A DNA stretch of 64,000 nucleotides, from NCBI GenBank assembly GCA_000526575.1, contig JAGI01000002.1, positions 3,411,001 through 3,475,000 of the forward strand, in the 5' to 3' direction. Position 1 is the first letter of the stretch. Every line of letters begins with the position of its first letter. The position numbers and the translations under genes are program-made. The stretch is from Clostridium sp. 12(A). GTDB taxonomy: Bacteria > Bacillota > Clostridia > Lachnospirales > Lachnospiraceae. Below are positions 35,356 through 45,989 of the stretch, one piece after another. Below the pieces are notes generated by a model. It searched no databases and had not been told where the DNA came from. It saw only the letters and a list, made by a program, of their open reading frames with translations.

Positions 35356-35853
35356 ATGAATATCGTACTATTAGAGCCGGAGATGCCGGCAAACACAGGC
35401 AACATCGGACGGACCTGTGTGGCCACAGGCACCAAGCTTCACTTAATAGAGCCTCTGGGCTTTAAGCTTACCGACAAGCTGATTAAGCGGGCAGGACTGG
35501 ATTACTGGGATAAGCTTGACGTCACGGTGTACAGTGATTTTCAGGACTTTCTTGATAAAAATCCCGGCGCGAAAATTTACATGGCAACAACGAAGGGACG
35601 TCACGTTTACTCCGACGTGGCCTATGAACCAGATGATTACCTGATGTTTGGAAAAGAGAGTGCCGGTATTCCGGAAGAAATCCTCTTAGACAATCAGGAC
35701 CGGTGCGTGAGAATTCCCATGTGGGGAGATATCCGCTCCTTAAATCTCTCCAACTCTGTTTCCATTATGCTTTATGAGGCATTGAGACAGAATGGATTTG
35801 AACATATGACCATGCAGGGAGAGCTTCATCATCTGCATTGGGAAGAATCATAA
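35356..35853 (+). CDS. trmL: tRNA (cytidine/uridine-34-2'-O)-methyltransferase TrmL
   Basis: The 165-residue SPOUT methyltransferase has NIVLLEPEMPANTGNIGRTC, KIYMATTKGRHVYSDV, LMFGKESAGIPEEIL and RIPMWGDIRSLNLSNSVSIMLYE (knot region). It methylates the wobble nucleotide of tRNALeu using SAM. It starts 6 bp after the aminotransferase gene and ends before a strong terminator. Confidence 0.92.
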   Translation: MNIVLLEPEMPANTGNIGRTCVATGTKLHLIEPLGFKLTDKLIKRAGLDYWDKLDVTVYSDFQDFLDKNPGAKIYMATTKGRHVYSDVAYEPDDYLMFGKESAGIPEEILLDNQDRCVRIPMWGDIRSLNLSNSVSIMLYEALRQNGFEHMTMQGELHHLHWEES

Positions 35854-35874
35854 AGTTATAAAGATATAATATTT

Positions 35875-35930
35875 AATGCGTTTTTTACTGGTTAAGCTTT
35901 GACAGCTGACCGGTAAAAGGCGCATTTTTT
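35875..35930 (+). terminator. Terminator after trmL
   Basis: AATGCG-TTTTTAC...GTAAAA-GGCGCATT forms a long imperfect stem around CTGGTTAAGC...GCTGACCGG and ends in TTTTTT (35925-35930). Confidence 0.8.
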
Positions 35931-35983
35931 ATGTCTTTATTCCTCTCTGAAAGGTACATACGGATTATCCGGCATAAGGTTTT

Positions 35984-35995
35984 TTGTATATACAA
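35984..35995. promoter_or_regulatory. Operator palindrome TTGTATATACAA (distal copy)
   Basis: A perfect 12-bp palindrome that closely resembles the core of AraR operators (TTGTACGTACAA in B. subtilis). It is identical to the copy at 36192-36203. Confidence 0.65.
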
Positions 35996-36191
35996 CTTAC
36001 CCTCAAATCAAAAAGCAAATGATACAAGCAGTATGATGAGAGAGCGTAATAAATACAAAATAAAATCATACAAATGCAACAAAGTAAATTAAATAATCCA
36101 GGTATAAATGAAAAATCGCAATCATAATATAACGTGGGTAGTGACAAGATGTATGGAATCCAATCAATAGCAATTTTACGAAGAACGTAAA

Positions 36192-36203
36192 TTGTATATA
36201 CAA
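36192..36203. promoter_or_regulatory. Operator palindrome TTGTATATACAA (proximal copy)
   Basis: The second identical 12-bp palindrome lies 26 bp before the ChvE-like start codon, close to the ribosome-binding site, where a bound repressor would block transcription. The regulator encoded at 40.4 kb has an AraR-like architecture. Confidence 0.7.
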
Positions 36204-36229
36204 AAAAGCCATAGGAGGGGTAAATTGTT

Positions 36230-37408
36230 ATGAAACGAAGAATTTTAAGTGTGATTCTGGGAGCCATGCTGGCGGTATCATCTTTGTCAGGGTGCGGAGG
36301 TTCCAAAGCAGCCGCAACCACTGCAGCAGTAGATGGGGGCACCACCACAGCCGCTAAATCAGAAGAAGCCACACAAAATGCAGTCACAGAAGCAACAAAG
36401 GCAGCAGGAAAGGGAGGAAAGGTTGGAGTCGCCATGCCCACCCAGTCATCCGAGCGCTGGATCAATGACGGCGCGAACATGAAGAAACAGCTGGAAGCAC
36501 TTGGCTATGAAGTGGATCTCCAATATGCCGAAGATGATGTGCAGATGCAGGTATCCCAGATTGAGAACATGATTGCTTCCGGTGTAGAATGTCTGGTTAT
36601 CGCCTCCATTGACTCCTCAGCCCTTGTTAATGTGGAAGAGCAGGCAAAGAATGCCGGCATTCCCATCATTGCCTACGACCGTCTCCTCATGGATACAGAT
36701 GCCGTTTCCTATTATGCGACCTTTGATAACAAGGGAGTAGGAACAGCCATCGGCCAATACATAAAAGACACAAAGCAGCTGGATAAGGCAAAAGCAGAAG
36801 GAAAATCCTACACCATTGAATTTTTCATGGGTTCCCCGGATGATAACAATGCCTTATTCCTTTACAACGGTTTAATGGAAGTCTTAAAGCCATATCTGGA
36901 TGACGGCACACTGGTATGTGAATCCGGCCGTACCTCCTTTGAAGATACCTGTATTCTCCGCTGGTCTCAGGAAACAGCCCAGCAGAACTGCGAAAACTAC
37001 TTAACCGGCTTTTATGCAGATAAGAAGCTGGATATCGCAGCTACCGCCTTTGATGGTTTCGCTTATGGATGTAAGGCAGCCTTAGAGGGAGCTGGCTATA
37101 AAGTAGGAGTCGACTGGCCATTAGTTACCGGTCAGGACGCAGAGCTTATGGCAACCAAAAATATCATTTCAGGCTATCAGACCATGTCTATCTACAAGGA
37201 CACAAGGCTTCTGGCAGAGAAATGCGTAAAGATGGTTCAGGCCGTATTAGAAGGTGCAGAACCGGAAATCAACGATACCAAACAGTATAACAATGGGAAA
37301 ATCGTCGTACCTTCTTATCTTTGCACACCGGTAGCGGTTGATAAGGATAACTATAAGAAGATTATTATTGACGGCGGCTATTACACCGAAGATCAGCTGT
37401 CTAAATAA
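36230..37408 (+). CDS. chvE: Sugar ABC transporter substrate-binding lipoprotein (ChvE-like)
   Basis: The 392-residue protein has a lipoprotein signal with lipobox SLSGC (Cys22), an Ala/Thr-rich linker and a periplasmic-binding-protein type I sugar-binding domain (KVGVAMPTQSSERWINDGANM, AYDRLLMDTDAVSYYATFDN, VTGQDAELMATKNIISGYQTMSIYKD). It fits the ChvE/multiple-monosaccharide group, which binds arabinose, galactose, xylose or glucose. A GGAGGGG ribosome-binding site precedes the ATG. The gene is followed by a terminator and repeat copy B before the ATPase gene, so it can be expressed above the rest of the operon. Confidence 0.88.
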   Translation: MKRRILSVILGAMLAVSSLSGCGGSKAAATTAAVDGGTTTAAKSEEATQNAVTEATKAAGKGGKVGVAMPTQSSERWINDGANMKKQLEALGYEVDLQYAEDDVQMQVSQIENMIASGVECLVIASIDSSALVNVEEQAKNAGIPIIAYDRLLMDTDAVSYYATFDNKGVGTAIGQYIKDTKQLDKAKAEGKSYTIEFFMGSPDDNNALFLYNGLMEVLKPYLDDGTLVCESGRTSFEDTCILRWSQETAQQNCENYLTGFYADKKLDIAATAFDGFAYGCKAALEGAGYKVGVDWPLVTGQDAELMATKNIISGYQTMSIYKDTRLLAEKCVKMVQAVLEGAEPEINDTKQYNNGKIVVPSYLCTPVAVDKDNYKKIIIDGGYYTEDQLSK

Positions 37409-37416
37409 CAGGGAAG

Positions 37417-37456
37417 AAAAAACAGGCGGCGGCGGGAGAGCAGCCGCCTGTTTTTT
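37417..37456 (+). terminator. Intra-operon terminator between the binding protein and ATPase genes
   Basis: AAAACAGGCGGC pairs with GCCGCCTGTTTT across a 12-nt loop and is followed by six T residues. Partial read-through here would set the ratio of binding protein to membrane components. Confidence 0.85.
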
Positions 37457-37589
37457 ATGATATAGGAGAGTTCTACGAACTCCCCTATATCATAAAAAGT
37501 ACTCCATTGAGGATGCACATGACGCTTAACAGGAAGATATCACTAAAGTGACGGCGCGTCAGCGCCAGAGTCTGACAAGTCAGACTCTT
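37452..37589 (+). repeat. Structured dispersed repeat, copy B (inside the ABC operon)
   Basis: This is the gapless partner of 1501-1638. Its 5' hairpin is longer and cleaner than in copy A: 15 perfect pairs (37452-37466 with 37484-37498), one mismatch, then GAGTT/AACTC and a small loop. The small middle stem is GGCGC/GCGCC, where copy A has AGCGU/GCGCU, giving compensatory A-U to G-C and wobble-to-pair changes. The terminal stem AGAGTCTGA/TCAGACTCT is identical. Its first bases share the U-tract of the preceding terminator. It ends 32 bp before the ATPase start. Confidence 0.75.
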
Positions 37590-37621
37590 GTATCGGCCAA
37601 GAAGGAAAAGGAGCTGGGAAG

Positions 37622-39169
37622 ATGTCCGATTATATATTGGAGATGAATCACATCACCAAAGAATTTTATGGAGTGAAGGCCTTAGATGACGTAAACATCA
37701 AGGTGAAAAGAGGAGTGATTCATGCGCTGTGCGGGGAAAATGGTGCTGGAAAATCCACACTCATGAATGTACTGTCAGGAGTCTATCCCTACGGCTCCTA
37801 CAGCGGAGATGTTACATACAACAAAACCGTATGCCAGTTTCACAACATCAGGCAGAGCGAAGCAAAAGGAATCGTTATCATCCATCAGGAGCTGGCGCTC
37901 AGTCCCTATTTATCCATTGCTGAGAATGTATTTCTGGGAAATGAGCAAAGAAAAGTAAAAGGCGTGGTGGACTGGACAAAGACCCATAAAAAGGCTCAGG
38001 AGATGTTAGAAAAGGTAGGTCTAGAAAATGAGAACTTAAACGCCCCGGTAAACACCCTTGGCGTAGGAAAGCAGCAGCTGATCGAAATCGCAAGAGCCAT
38101 GGCAAAAGAGGTAGAGCTTTTAATCCTCGACGAGCCCACGGCAGCCCTTAACGATGAAGAGAGTAAACGCCTTCTATCCATCATGAAGGAGCTTCAAAAA
38201 CAGGGAATCACCTGTATCATGATTTCACATAAGCTGAATGAAATCAGCGCTATCGCAGATTCCATAACGGTAATCCGGGATGGAAAGACCATAGAGACTT
38301 TGGTAAAGGGAACCGATGACATCAGCGAGGACCGCATTATCAAAGGAATGGTAGGAAGAGAACTGACCAACCGCTATCCAGTCAGAAGCAGCAGCATTGG
38401 AGAAAAGATGTTTGAAGTAGAAAACTGGAATGTGTTCCACCCGGAAGATCCAGGAAGACAGGTGATTAAGGATGTCTCCTTTCATGTAAAAGCCGGGGAA
38501 GTGGTAGGCTTTGCAGGACTGATGGGAGCCGGACGAACAGAACTTGCCATGAGCCTCTTTGGCAGATCCTACGGCCAGAAGATAAGCGGAACCATAAAGA
38601 TCCATGGAAAACAGGTCATCATTCGGAACGTTCAGGATGCCATTAATAACCGGTTGGCCTATGTTTCCGAGGATCGGAAAAGCTATGGTCTCATCCTCAT
38701 TGACAGCGTCAGAGGCAATATGACCCTGGCTGCCCTTCGTAACTTCTTTTCCAAACGTGCAATCGTGAATAAAAACAGTGAGATTCTTGCCGCAGAAGAA
38801 TATAAAAAACGAATCAACGTAAAGGCTTCCTCCATCAACCAGACGGTCAGCTCCCTTTCCGGCGGAAACCAGCAAAAGGTAGTCCTTGCAAAATGGATGC
38901 TCACCCAGCCAGATGTCCTCATCTTAGATGAGCCGACCAGAGGCATTGACATCGGAGCGAAGTATGAAATTTACTGCGTCATCAATGATCTGGCAAAGGC
39001 AGGAAAAGCAATCATAGTGATTTCATCAGAGCTTGAAGAGGTCATAGGAACCTGTGACCGGATTTATGTCATCAATGAAGGCCGCATCTCCGGTGAGATG
39101 TCAAAGGATGATGTATCCCAGGAAAAGATCATGAAATGCATCATGGCAGATAGCGGAAAGGAAGCGTAG
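37622..39169 (+). CDS. gguA: Sugar ABC transporter ATP-binding protein (GguA/MglA-type)
   Basis: The 515-residue protein has two fused ABC domains. The first has Walker A GENGAGKST, Walker B LLILDEPTAAL and a degenerate signature LGVGKQQ. The second has the usual reduced Walker A GLMGAGRTE, signature LSGGNQQKVVLAKW and LILDEPTRGIDIGAK. This layout is typical of monosaccharide (CUT2) importers such as GguA/MmsA/XylG. It energises the permease encoded 2 bp downstream. GGAGCTGGGAAG-type sequence precedes the ATG. Confidence 0.9.
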   Translation: MSDYILEMNHITKEFYGVKALDDVNIKVKRGVIHALCGENGAGKSTLMNVLSGVYPYGSYSGDVTYNKTVCQFHNIRQSEAKGIVIIHQELALSPYLSIAENVFLGNEQRKVKGVVDWTKTHKKAQEMLEKVGLENENLNAPVNTLGVGKQQLIEIARAMAKEVELLILDEPTAALNDEESKRLLSIMKELQKQGITCIMISHKLNEISAIADSITVIRDGKTIETLVKGTDDISEDRIIKGMVGRELTNRYPVRSSSIGEKMFEVENWNVFHPEDPGRQVIKDVSFHVKAGEVVGFAGLMGAGRTELAMSLFGRSYGQKISGTIKIHGKQVIIRNVQDAINNRLAYVSEDRKSYGLILIDSVRGNMTLAALRNFFSKRAIVNKNSEILAAEEYKKRINVKASSINQTVSSLSGGNQQKVVLAKWMLTQPDVLILDEPTRGIDIGAKYEIYCVINDLAKAGKAIIVISSELEEVIGTCDRIYVINEGRISGEMSKDDVSQEKIMKCIMADSGKEA

Positions 39170-39171
39170 AG

Positions 39172-40338
39172 ATGGAGAAGAAGAAAACAGTTAATATCAA
39201 TATGAAAGAATATGGAATGATACTGGCTCTCATTGCAGTATTTCTCATCTTTTCAGTGATGACAGGTGGAAAAAATATGTCACCTGCCAACATCAATAAC
39301 TTAATCATGCAAAACAGCTATATTGTGATTCTTGCAGTGGGAATGCTTCTGTGCGTTTTAACAGGAAACATTGACCTTGGAGTCGGTTCCATCGTTGCTC
39401 TATGCGGTGCTTCGGTAGGAATCATGATCGTGGATTACAAGACCAGCATGTGGGTGGCTATCCTGGCTGCCATTGTCATAGGAGCCCTCTCTGGTATGTT
39501 CGTAGGCTTCTTTGTCTCCAAGCTGTCCATTCCGCCCTTTATCGTCACACTGGCGACCATGCTCATGGGCAGAGGGCTTACCTATACGCTCCTAAAAGCT
39601 CAGACAAAAGGTCCCCTTCCCGCCGATTATACCTTTATTGGCGCAGGATTCCTTCCTACACTTAAGGTCAGTATAGGGAAAGGAACCATTGACTTGGTAT
39701 CCATTGGAGTGGCCCTCATTGCCTTTGCCCTTATTATCTTCTTTGAGATGAAGAGTATAAAGACCAAGAAGAAATACGGATTTCCGGTAAATCCTCTATG
39801 GCAGACAGTCTTAAAAATCGGTGTTATTTTCCTCATTGTATGGTTCTTCTTTTACAAACTCGCCAGATACAATGGAATTCCATTCGTCCTGGTTATTATG
39901 GGAGTGCTTGTTGCTCTTTATCACTTCATCACCAGCCGGACCGTGGCAGGACGCCAGATCTACGCCTTAGGCGGCAATGCAAAAGCGGCAAAGCTGTCCG
40001 GAATCAATACGGATAAGGTTTATTTCTGGGTCTATACAAACATGGGAATACTTTGTGCCATTGCAGGAATTGTTCTCTCTGCCCGTAATGCATCCGCAAC
40101 GCCAAAAGCCGGAGACCAGTTTGAGCTCGATGCCATAGCTGCCTGTTACATCGGTGGAGCGGCCACCACCGGAGGCATAGGAACCATTATCGGAGCCGTG
40201 GTAGGAGCCTTTATCATGGGTATTTTAAACAATGGTATGTCTCTGTATGGCTGGTCCACGGATATTCAGAAGATTGTAAAAGGAGCCGTGCTTCTTGGTG
40301 CGGTTACGGTAGACTTATTATCGAAACGGAAAAAATAA
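39172..40338 (+). CDS. gguB: Sugar ABC transporter permease (GguB/XylH-type)
   Basis: The 388-residue CUT2-family membrane protein has about ten hydrophobic segments and the typical stretches LTGNIDLGVGSIVALCG, PPFIVTLATMLMGRG and GGNAKAAKLSGINTDKV. It forms the sugar channel with the GguA-type ATPase. It is intermediate in length like GguB proteins, with a charged loop (about residues 180-205) between the halves. It follows the ATPase gene by 2 bp. Confidence 0.9.
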   Translation: MEKKKTVNINMKEYGMILALIAVFLIFSVMTGGKNMSPANINNLIMQNSYIVILAVGMLLCVLTGNIDLGVGSIVALCGASVGIMIVDYKTSMWVAILAAIVIGALSGMFVGFFVSKLSIPPFIVTLATMLMGRGLTYTLLKAQTKGPLPADYTFIGAGFLPTLKVSIGKGTIDLVSIGVALIAFALIIFFEMKSIKTKKKYGFPVNPLWQTVLKIGVIFLIVWFFFYKLARYNGIPFVLVIMGVLVALYHFITSRTVAGRQIYALGGNAKAAKLSGINTDKVYFWVYTNMGILCAIAGIVLSARNASATPKAGDQFELDAIAACYIGGAATTGGIGTIIGAVVGAFIMGILNNGMSLYGWSTDIQKIVKGAVLLGAVTVDLLSKRKK

Positions 40339-40359
40339 CCGAGGGGCAGTGAAGAGAGT

Positions 40360-41457
40360 ATGGGGACACAGAAACCAAAATATATGGAAGTTGCTGACTG
40401 GGTGCTATCCCAAATTGAAAATGGTACATTTAAAGAGGGAGAGAGACTTCCGTCAGAACACGAGCTGTGTCTCCGGTTTCATTTAAACCGGCAGACCGTG
40501 CGCCACGCCATTGATGTATTGGAGCAAAAAAATCTGCTCACCCGGATTCAGGGAAGCGGCACCTATGTAGGTTCCGAGAGACGGACCGAACGGCTGAAAC
40601 GGTATTATAACATAGCAGTGGTCAGTACCTATGTGGACAGCTACATATTTCCTTCCGTGTTAAAGGGAATCGAGCAGATGCTCTCAAAGTCCGGATACAC
40701 CATGCAAGTGGCTTTTACGGGAAACCAGGTGGAACGGGAAGGGGAAATCCTTAGAAAGATCGTGGATAAGGGCATGATTGACGGTCTCATTGCAGAACCA
40801 GCAAAAAGTGCCATCCCAAATCCCAACCTCCATTTTTATCAGCAGCTAAAGAAGCAGGAAATCCCCGTCCTCTTCATCAACAGCAAATATCAGACGCTGG
40901 ATATGCCATACGTCTCCTTAAACGACGCCCAGGTGGGAGAAAAGGCAGCAGAATATCTCATTGGTGCAGGACACAGGAAGCTGGGCGGATTGTTTAAATG
41001 TGACGACGGTCAGGGGCATTTAAGATATTTGGGCTTTATCCGGGCGCTGGAAAAGGCCGGATTAAAGGCAGATGGGAGAAATGTTCTGTGGATGGATTCT
41101 GAAAGCCAAACGGATATGGAGATATGGTCCGATTATCTGTTTGAAAGGCTATCCGGCTGTACTGGTCTGGTCTGCTATAACGATGAGGTAGCATATCGCT
41201 TTGCCGCTATTTGTAAGGATAGGGGCATCCGGATTCCAGAGGACATATCCATTGTAGGAATTGATAATTCAGAGCTGTCTGTTATTGGAGATGTTCCCAT
41301 CACTTCCTTTCCTCACCCGATGGAATCCCTTGGAAAAAAGGCGGCAAAAAATATGATTAAGCTCATTGAAAATCCCAGCTTCGAAGCAGGATACCTTTTT
41401 GACTCTGAGGTAGTGGAACAAAATTCCGTCAAAGTCATAAGCCTGGATAGGACATAA
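40360..41457 (+). CDS. GntR-HTH / LacI-sensor chimeric regulator (AraR-type)
   Basis: The 365-residue protein joins a GntR winged helix (MEVADWVLSQIENGTFKEGERLPSEHELCLRF, RQTVRHAIDVLEQKNLLTRIQGSGTYVG) to a LacI-type periplasmic-binding-protein sensor (IAVVSTYVDSYIFPSVLKGIEQML, YNDEVAYRFAAICKDRGIRIPEDISIVGIDNSEL). This is the architecture of AraR, the arabinose repressor. It is the last gene of the ABC operon (21 bp after the permease). Two AraR-core-like palindromes lie upstream of the operon, so autoregulation with the transporter is likely. No arabinose catabolic genes are in the window, so the ligand is inferred. Confidence 0.87.
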   Translation: MGTQKPKYMEVADWVLSQIENGTFKEGERLPSEHELCLRFHLNRQTVRHAIDVLEQKNLLTRIQGSGTYVGSERRTERLKRYYNIAVVSTYVDSYIFPSVLKGIEQMLSKSGYTMQVAFTGNQVEREGEILRKIVDKGMIDGLIAEPAKSAIPNPNLHFYQQLKKQEIPVLFINSKYQTLDMPYVSLNDAQVGEKAAEYLIGAGHRKLGGLFKCDDGQGHLRYLGFIRALEKAGLKADGRNVLWMDSESQTDMEIWSDYLFERLSGCTGLVCYNDEVAYRFAAICKDRGIRIPEDISIVGIDNSELSVIGDVPITSFPHPMESLGKKAAKNMIKLIENPSFEAGYLFDSEVVEQNSVKVISLDRT

Positions 41458-41548
41458 ACTGGAGCCAGCTCCTGTATTTTCCAGAAAAGTGCCTTGATTT
41501 TTACACTGCCTTTACAGGTTCATGGTAACAGGAGCCCTTTTCTTTCGC

Positions 41549-41554
41549 TATAAT
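41549..41554 (+). promoter_or_regulatory. TATAAT -10 element of the PhoH-family gene
   Basis: A perfect TATAAT stands about 50 bp before the start codon; the -35 region is weak. The 140 bp ahead also contain GGAGCCAGCTCC (near 41461) and a distant partial complement CAGGAGCCC, possibly a weak terminator for the regulator gene. Confidence 0.4.
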
Positions 41555-41601
41555 GAGAATTGCAGGAAACATATTTCTGATAAAGAAAAGGAGTCCGGTA
41601 G

Positions 41602-42963
41602 ATGATAAAAACCTATGTGGTAGATACGAATGTACTGATTCAGGCCCCTGATGCCCTATACTGCTTTGAAGACAATCAGGTGGTGCTTCCGGTGGTGGTT
41701 TTAGAAGAACTGGATCATCTGAAAAAGGCGGAAGGAGAAAAGGGGGCCAATGCCAGAGCAGCCATCAGGAATCTGGAGCAACTCCGTCATAAAGGTGATT
41801 TGCTATCCGGCGTTAAGCTGGGGCAGGGTGGTTCTATAAGGATTGAAACAAACTTCGTAGATGTAAAGCTTCCTCCTGATTTGCCTGATGATAAGATGGA
41901 TAACCGGATTTTAAAGGTCTGTAAGGGGCTGGAGGGGGACGTAGTCCTTGTGACCAAAGACATTCTTCTTCGGATCAAAGCTCAGATCATCGGCGTTAAG
42001 GCAGAGGATTTCACTGCAGAGCAGGTGCCGGAACGGTCGGACCAGTATCAAGGAAGAACTGAGGTCTATGTACCGGAAGAAAGTTTTAAGGATTATAAGA
42101 AAAAAGGAATTCCCATAGATCAAGTTTATGTCATGGGTGAAACAGGAGAAAAAAGAAAACCAGAACTTACAGAAAACGAGTTTATTCTATTAAAGGCTGA
42201 CCAGTCCACGAAAAAAACAGTGCTGGGAAGGGTGAGCAAAACAAAAATTGTACCCCTGGAGTATGGAAAGCATAGGCCTTATGGTATATCTCCCAGAAAT
42301 GCAGGCCAGTATTTTCTCCAGGAAGCCTTAATGCAGCCGGCAGAAACCGCTCCCCTTGTAATCGTAAAGGGAATGGCTGGAACGGCTAAGACCTTTTATT
42401 CTCTGGCGGTTGGCCTGGAAAAGCTTTTAAACAATCCTACCGGAGAATACCGCCGTATGATGATAAGCCGTCCGAATGCCCAATTTGATTCAGACATCGG
42501 ATTCCTGCCAGGAGATGAACAGGAAAAAATATCACCCCTCATGCGTCCTGTCATTGATAACCTGGAGCAGCTCATTGATTCCAACGAAGAGAAGCGGTAT
42601 GAAAAGGAAGAGGAGCTGGCAGGAAAAATAGAGGAGATATTTGGTCGCGGCCTCATAAAGACCGAAGCCCTCAACTACATTCGGGGCCGCTCCATCGTAC
42701 AGACCTATTTAATTATAGATGAAGCCCAGAATATGACACCCAATCAAGTAAAGGGAATCATCACCCGTGCTGGAAAGGGAACTAAGATAATTCTCCTTGG
42801 AGATCCAAACCAGATAGACCGCCCCTTTCTTGATGAGAGAACCAACGGCTTAAGCTTTGCGGCAGAACACATGAAAGGAAGCTCCCTGTGCTGGCAGGTA
42901 ACCCTGACCGCTGAGGAATGCGAACGATCTCTTCTTGCCATGGATGCAGTAAAACGGCTGTAA
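41602..42963 (+). CDS. PIN domain plus PhoH-like ATPase (YlaK type)
   Basis: The 453-residue protein combines an N-terminal PIN nuclease domain (VVDTNVLIQAPDALYCF, VLEELDHLKK, DNRILKVCKGL, VTKDILLRIKA) with a C-terminal PhoH P-loop domain (VIVKGMAGTAKTFYSLAVG Walker A, YLIIDEAQNMTPNQVKGIITRAG Walker B, ILLGDPNQID). PIN-PhoH proteins are reported as RNA helicase/RNase enzymes. It is monocistronic, with AAAAGGAG before the ATG and a strong terminator behind it. Confidence 0.92.
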   Translation: MIKTYVVDTNVLIQAPDALYCFEDNQVVLPVVVLEELDHLKKAEGEKGANARAAIRNLEQLRHKGDLLSGVKLGQGGSIRIETNFVDVKLPPDLPDDKMDNRILKVCKGLEGDVVLVTKDILLRIKAQIIGVKAEDFTAEQVPERSDQYQGRTEVYVPEESFKDYKKKGIPIDQVYVMGETGEKRKPELTENEFILLKADQSTKKTVLGRVSKTKIVPLEYGKHRPYGISPRNAGQYFLQEALMQPAETAPLVIVKGMAGTAKTFYSLAVGLEKLLNNPTGEYRRMMISRPNAQFDSDIGFLPGDEQEKISPLMRPVIDNLEQLIDSNEEKRYEKEEELAGKIEEIFGRGLIKTEALNYIRGRSIVQTYLIIDEAQNMTPNQVKGIITRAGKGTKIILLGDPNQIDRPFLDERTNGLSFAAEHMKGSSLCWQVTLTAEECERSLLAMDAVKRL

Positions 42964-42994
42964 AAAAAGAGTCTGGCTTGCCAGACTCTTTTTT
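42964..42994. terminator. Bidirectional terminator after the PhoH-like gene
   Basis: AAAAAGAGTCTGG-CTTG-CCAGACTCTTTTTT: a 12-bp or longer stem, A-tract on the left and T-tract on the right, between convergent genes. The stem resembles the terminal hairpin of the dispersed repeat (AGAGTCTG arms). Confidence 0.92.
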
Positions 42995-43032
42995 ATGGAG
43001 TAACAGGTTTCAATTTCTCCTGAATTATTTCA

Positions 43033-44982
<1,950 letters not shown>

Positions 44983-45036
44983 TTATCTATCTTTCCATCA
45001 CGGGATCGGCCATGTCCACAGTGATTTAAAGCATGG

Positions 45037-45876
45037 TTACTCGCCTCGATGTTCCTTAATAATTCTTCTGATATGTACCGTTAAATACATAAGCTCTTCA
45101 CCAGACAAGACGTAATCCTTTTTCTTCATCATATATGCCTCCACCTTTAATGCACATTGATGCGCTTCCTGATACTGGCGGTAGATCATATTGCAAAACT
45201 CCGGGTCACCGGTTTCGTAGAATTGTTTTCTCACCGCTCTCTGAACAAAGAATTTCAGATGGGTGACAAACCTTTCGTATGACAGGGTCTCCTCATTGAG
45301 AGAGAGGGTAAAATGATACCGGACGATGTTTAAGATATCCTGAATCATTCCGGTGATTTCAATGGACTGTTCCATATCCGTATCCAGCTCAGCATTGACA
45401 ATATGAAGGGCAATGCTTCCGGCTTCGTCCTCAGACAGCAGGATATTAAACCGGTCCTTTATAATTTCCAGGGCTTTTAATCCCACTAAAAATTCCTGAT
45501 GATAAAACCGTTTGATCTCCCACAGAAGCGCATTTCTCACTTCAATTCCCAGCTTTTTACGCTCAAATGCAAAATTCAAATGATCCGTCAGGGTAATGTA
45601 AATGCTGTCGTTTAGCTTCTTATTTAACATATCCCTGGCACAGGAGATGATTTCACTGGCACACTGAATGTGCTCCTCCGGAATCTGGGAGAGCAGTTCT
45701 GTGAAGCGGCTGATTTCCTGAGTCCTTAAGGAAAATATCTTTGATATTTTGGATTCATCCACTTGACTGCCGGGCTTTACTGAAAAGCCGATTCCTTTTC
45801 CCATAAGCAAAATCTCTTCGCCATTGGTATCCCATGAGCTGATGATGTTATTTCCTAATACCTGTTTTACTTCCAT
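45037..45876 (-). CDS. BglG/LicT-family transcriptional antiterminator
   Basis: The 279-residue protein has a CAT RNA-binding domain (MEVKQVLGNNIISSWDTNG, EILLMGKGIGFSVKPG) and two PRD domains with conserved histidines (LTDHLNFAFER and IALHIVNAE in PRD1, LTVHIRRIIKEHR in PRD2). EIIB and HPr phosphorylation of these histidines controls dimerisation. It binds the RAT RNA in its own leader and prevents termination, allowing expression of itself and the PTS gene 87 bp downstream. AGGGGTGA precedes the ATG. Confidence 0.93.
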   Translation of the reverse strand: MEVKQVLGNNIISSWDTNGEEILLMGKGIGFSVKPGSQVDESKISKIFSLRTQEISRFTELLSQIPEEHIQCASEIISCARDMLNKKLNDSIYITLTDHLNFAFERKKLGIEVRNALLWEIKRFYHQEFLVGLKALEIIKDRFNILLSEDEAGSIALHIVNAELDTDMEQSIEITGMIQDILNIVRYHFTLSLNEETLSYERFVTHLKFFVQRAVRKQFYETGDPEFCNMIYRQYQEAHQCALKVEAYMMKKKDYVLSGEELMYLTVHIRRIIKEHRGE

Positions 45877-45899
45877 AAGTCACCCCTATGCTAGATTGG

Positions 45900-45961
45900 T
45901 AAAAAAATAACTGGTCATATCTACACTTTGTCTATGCAAAGATATAAATATGACCAGTTAT
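45900..45961 (-). terminator. Leader terminator of the bglG-PTS operon
   Basis: On the minus strand ATAACTGGTCATAT (complement of 45948-45961) pairs perfectly over 14 bp with ATATGACCAGTTAT (complement of 45907-45920), followed by a U-run (complement of 45900-45906). It lies between the operon start and the bglG start codon. Confidence 0.88.
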
Positions 45962-45989
45962 GCCTGTAAAGTTCCCCACAGTTACACCT
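45954..45989 (-). promoter_or_regulatory. RAT (ribonucleic antiterminator) site for the BglG-type protein
   Basis: The minus strand reads GGTGTAACTGT, a 10-nt loop region, then ACAGGCATAACTGG, closely following the LicT/BglG RAT pattern (GGaTTgTTACTG...CAGGCAAAACC). Its 3' half overlaps the 5' arm of the terminator, so RAT and terminator folding are mutually exclusive. Confidence 0.75.

Larger units (their letters stand above)
35931..36229 (+). promoter_or_regulatory. Regulatory region of the sugar ABC operon
   Basis: This roughly 300-bp AT-rich region separates trmL from the ChvE-like gene. It contains two identical 12-bp palindromes (separate entries) with centres 208 bp apart and a TTACG/CGTAA inverted repeat (36176-36190) directly ahead of the second. 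The promoter should lie between the palindromes; no clear -35/-10 pair stood out. The minus-strand frame through here is low-complexity and overlaps the ChvE gene, so it is not taken as a gene. Confidence 0.5.

Noticed and set aside
35965..36480. 171-codon minus-strand frame ahead of and inside the ChvE-like gene
   Set aside because: It overlaps the start of a well-supported lipoprotein gene and the operator region, its product is low-complexity Ala/Val-rich from the complement of the linker, and it has no ribosome-binding site.
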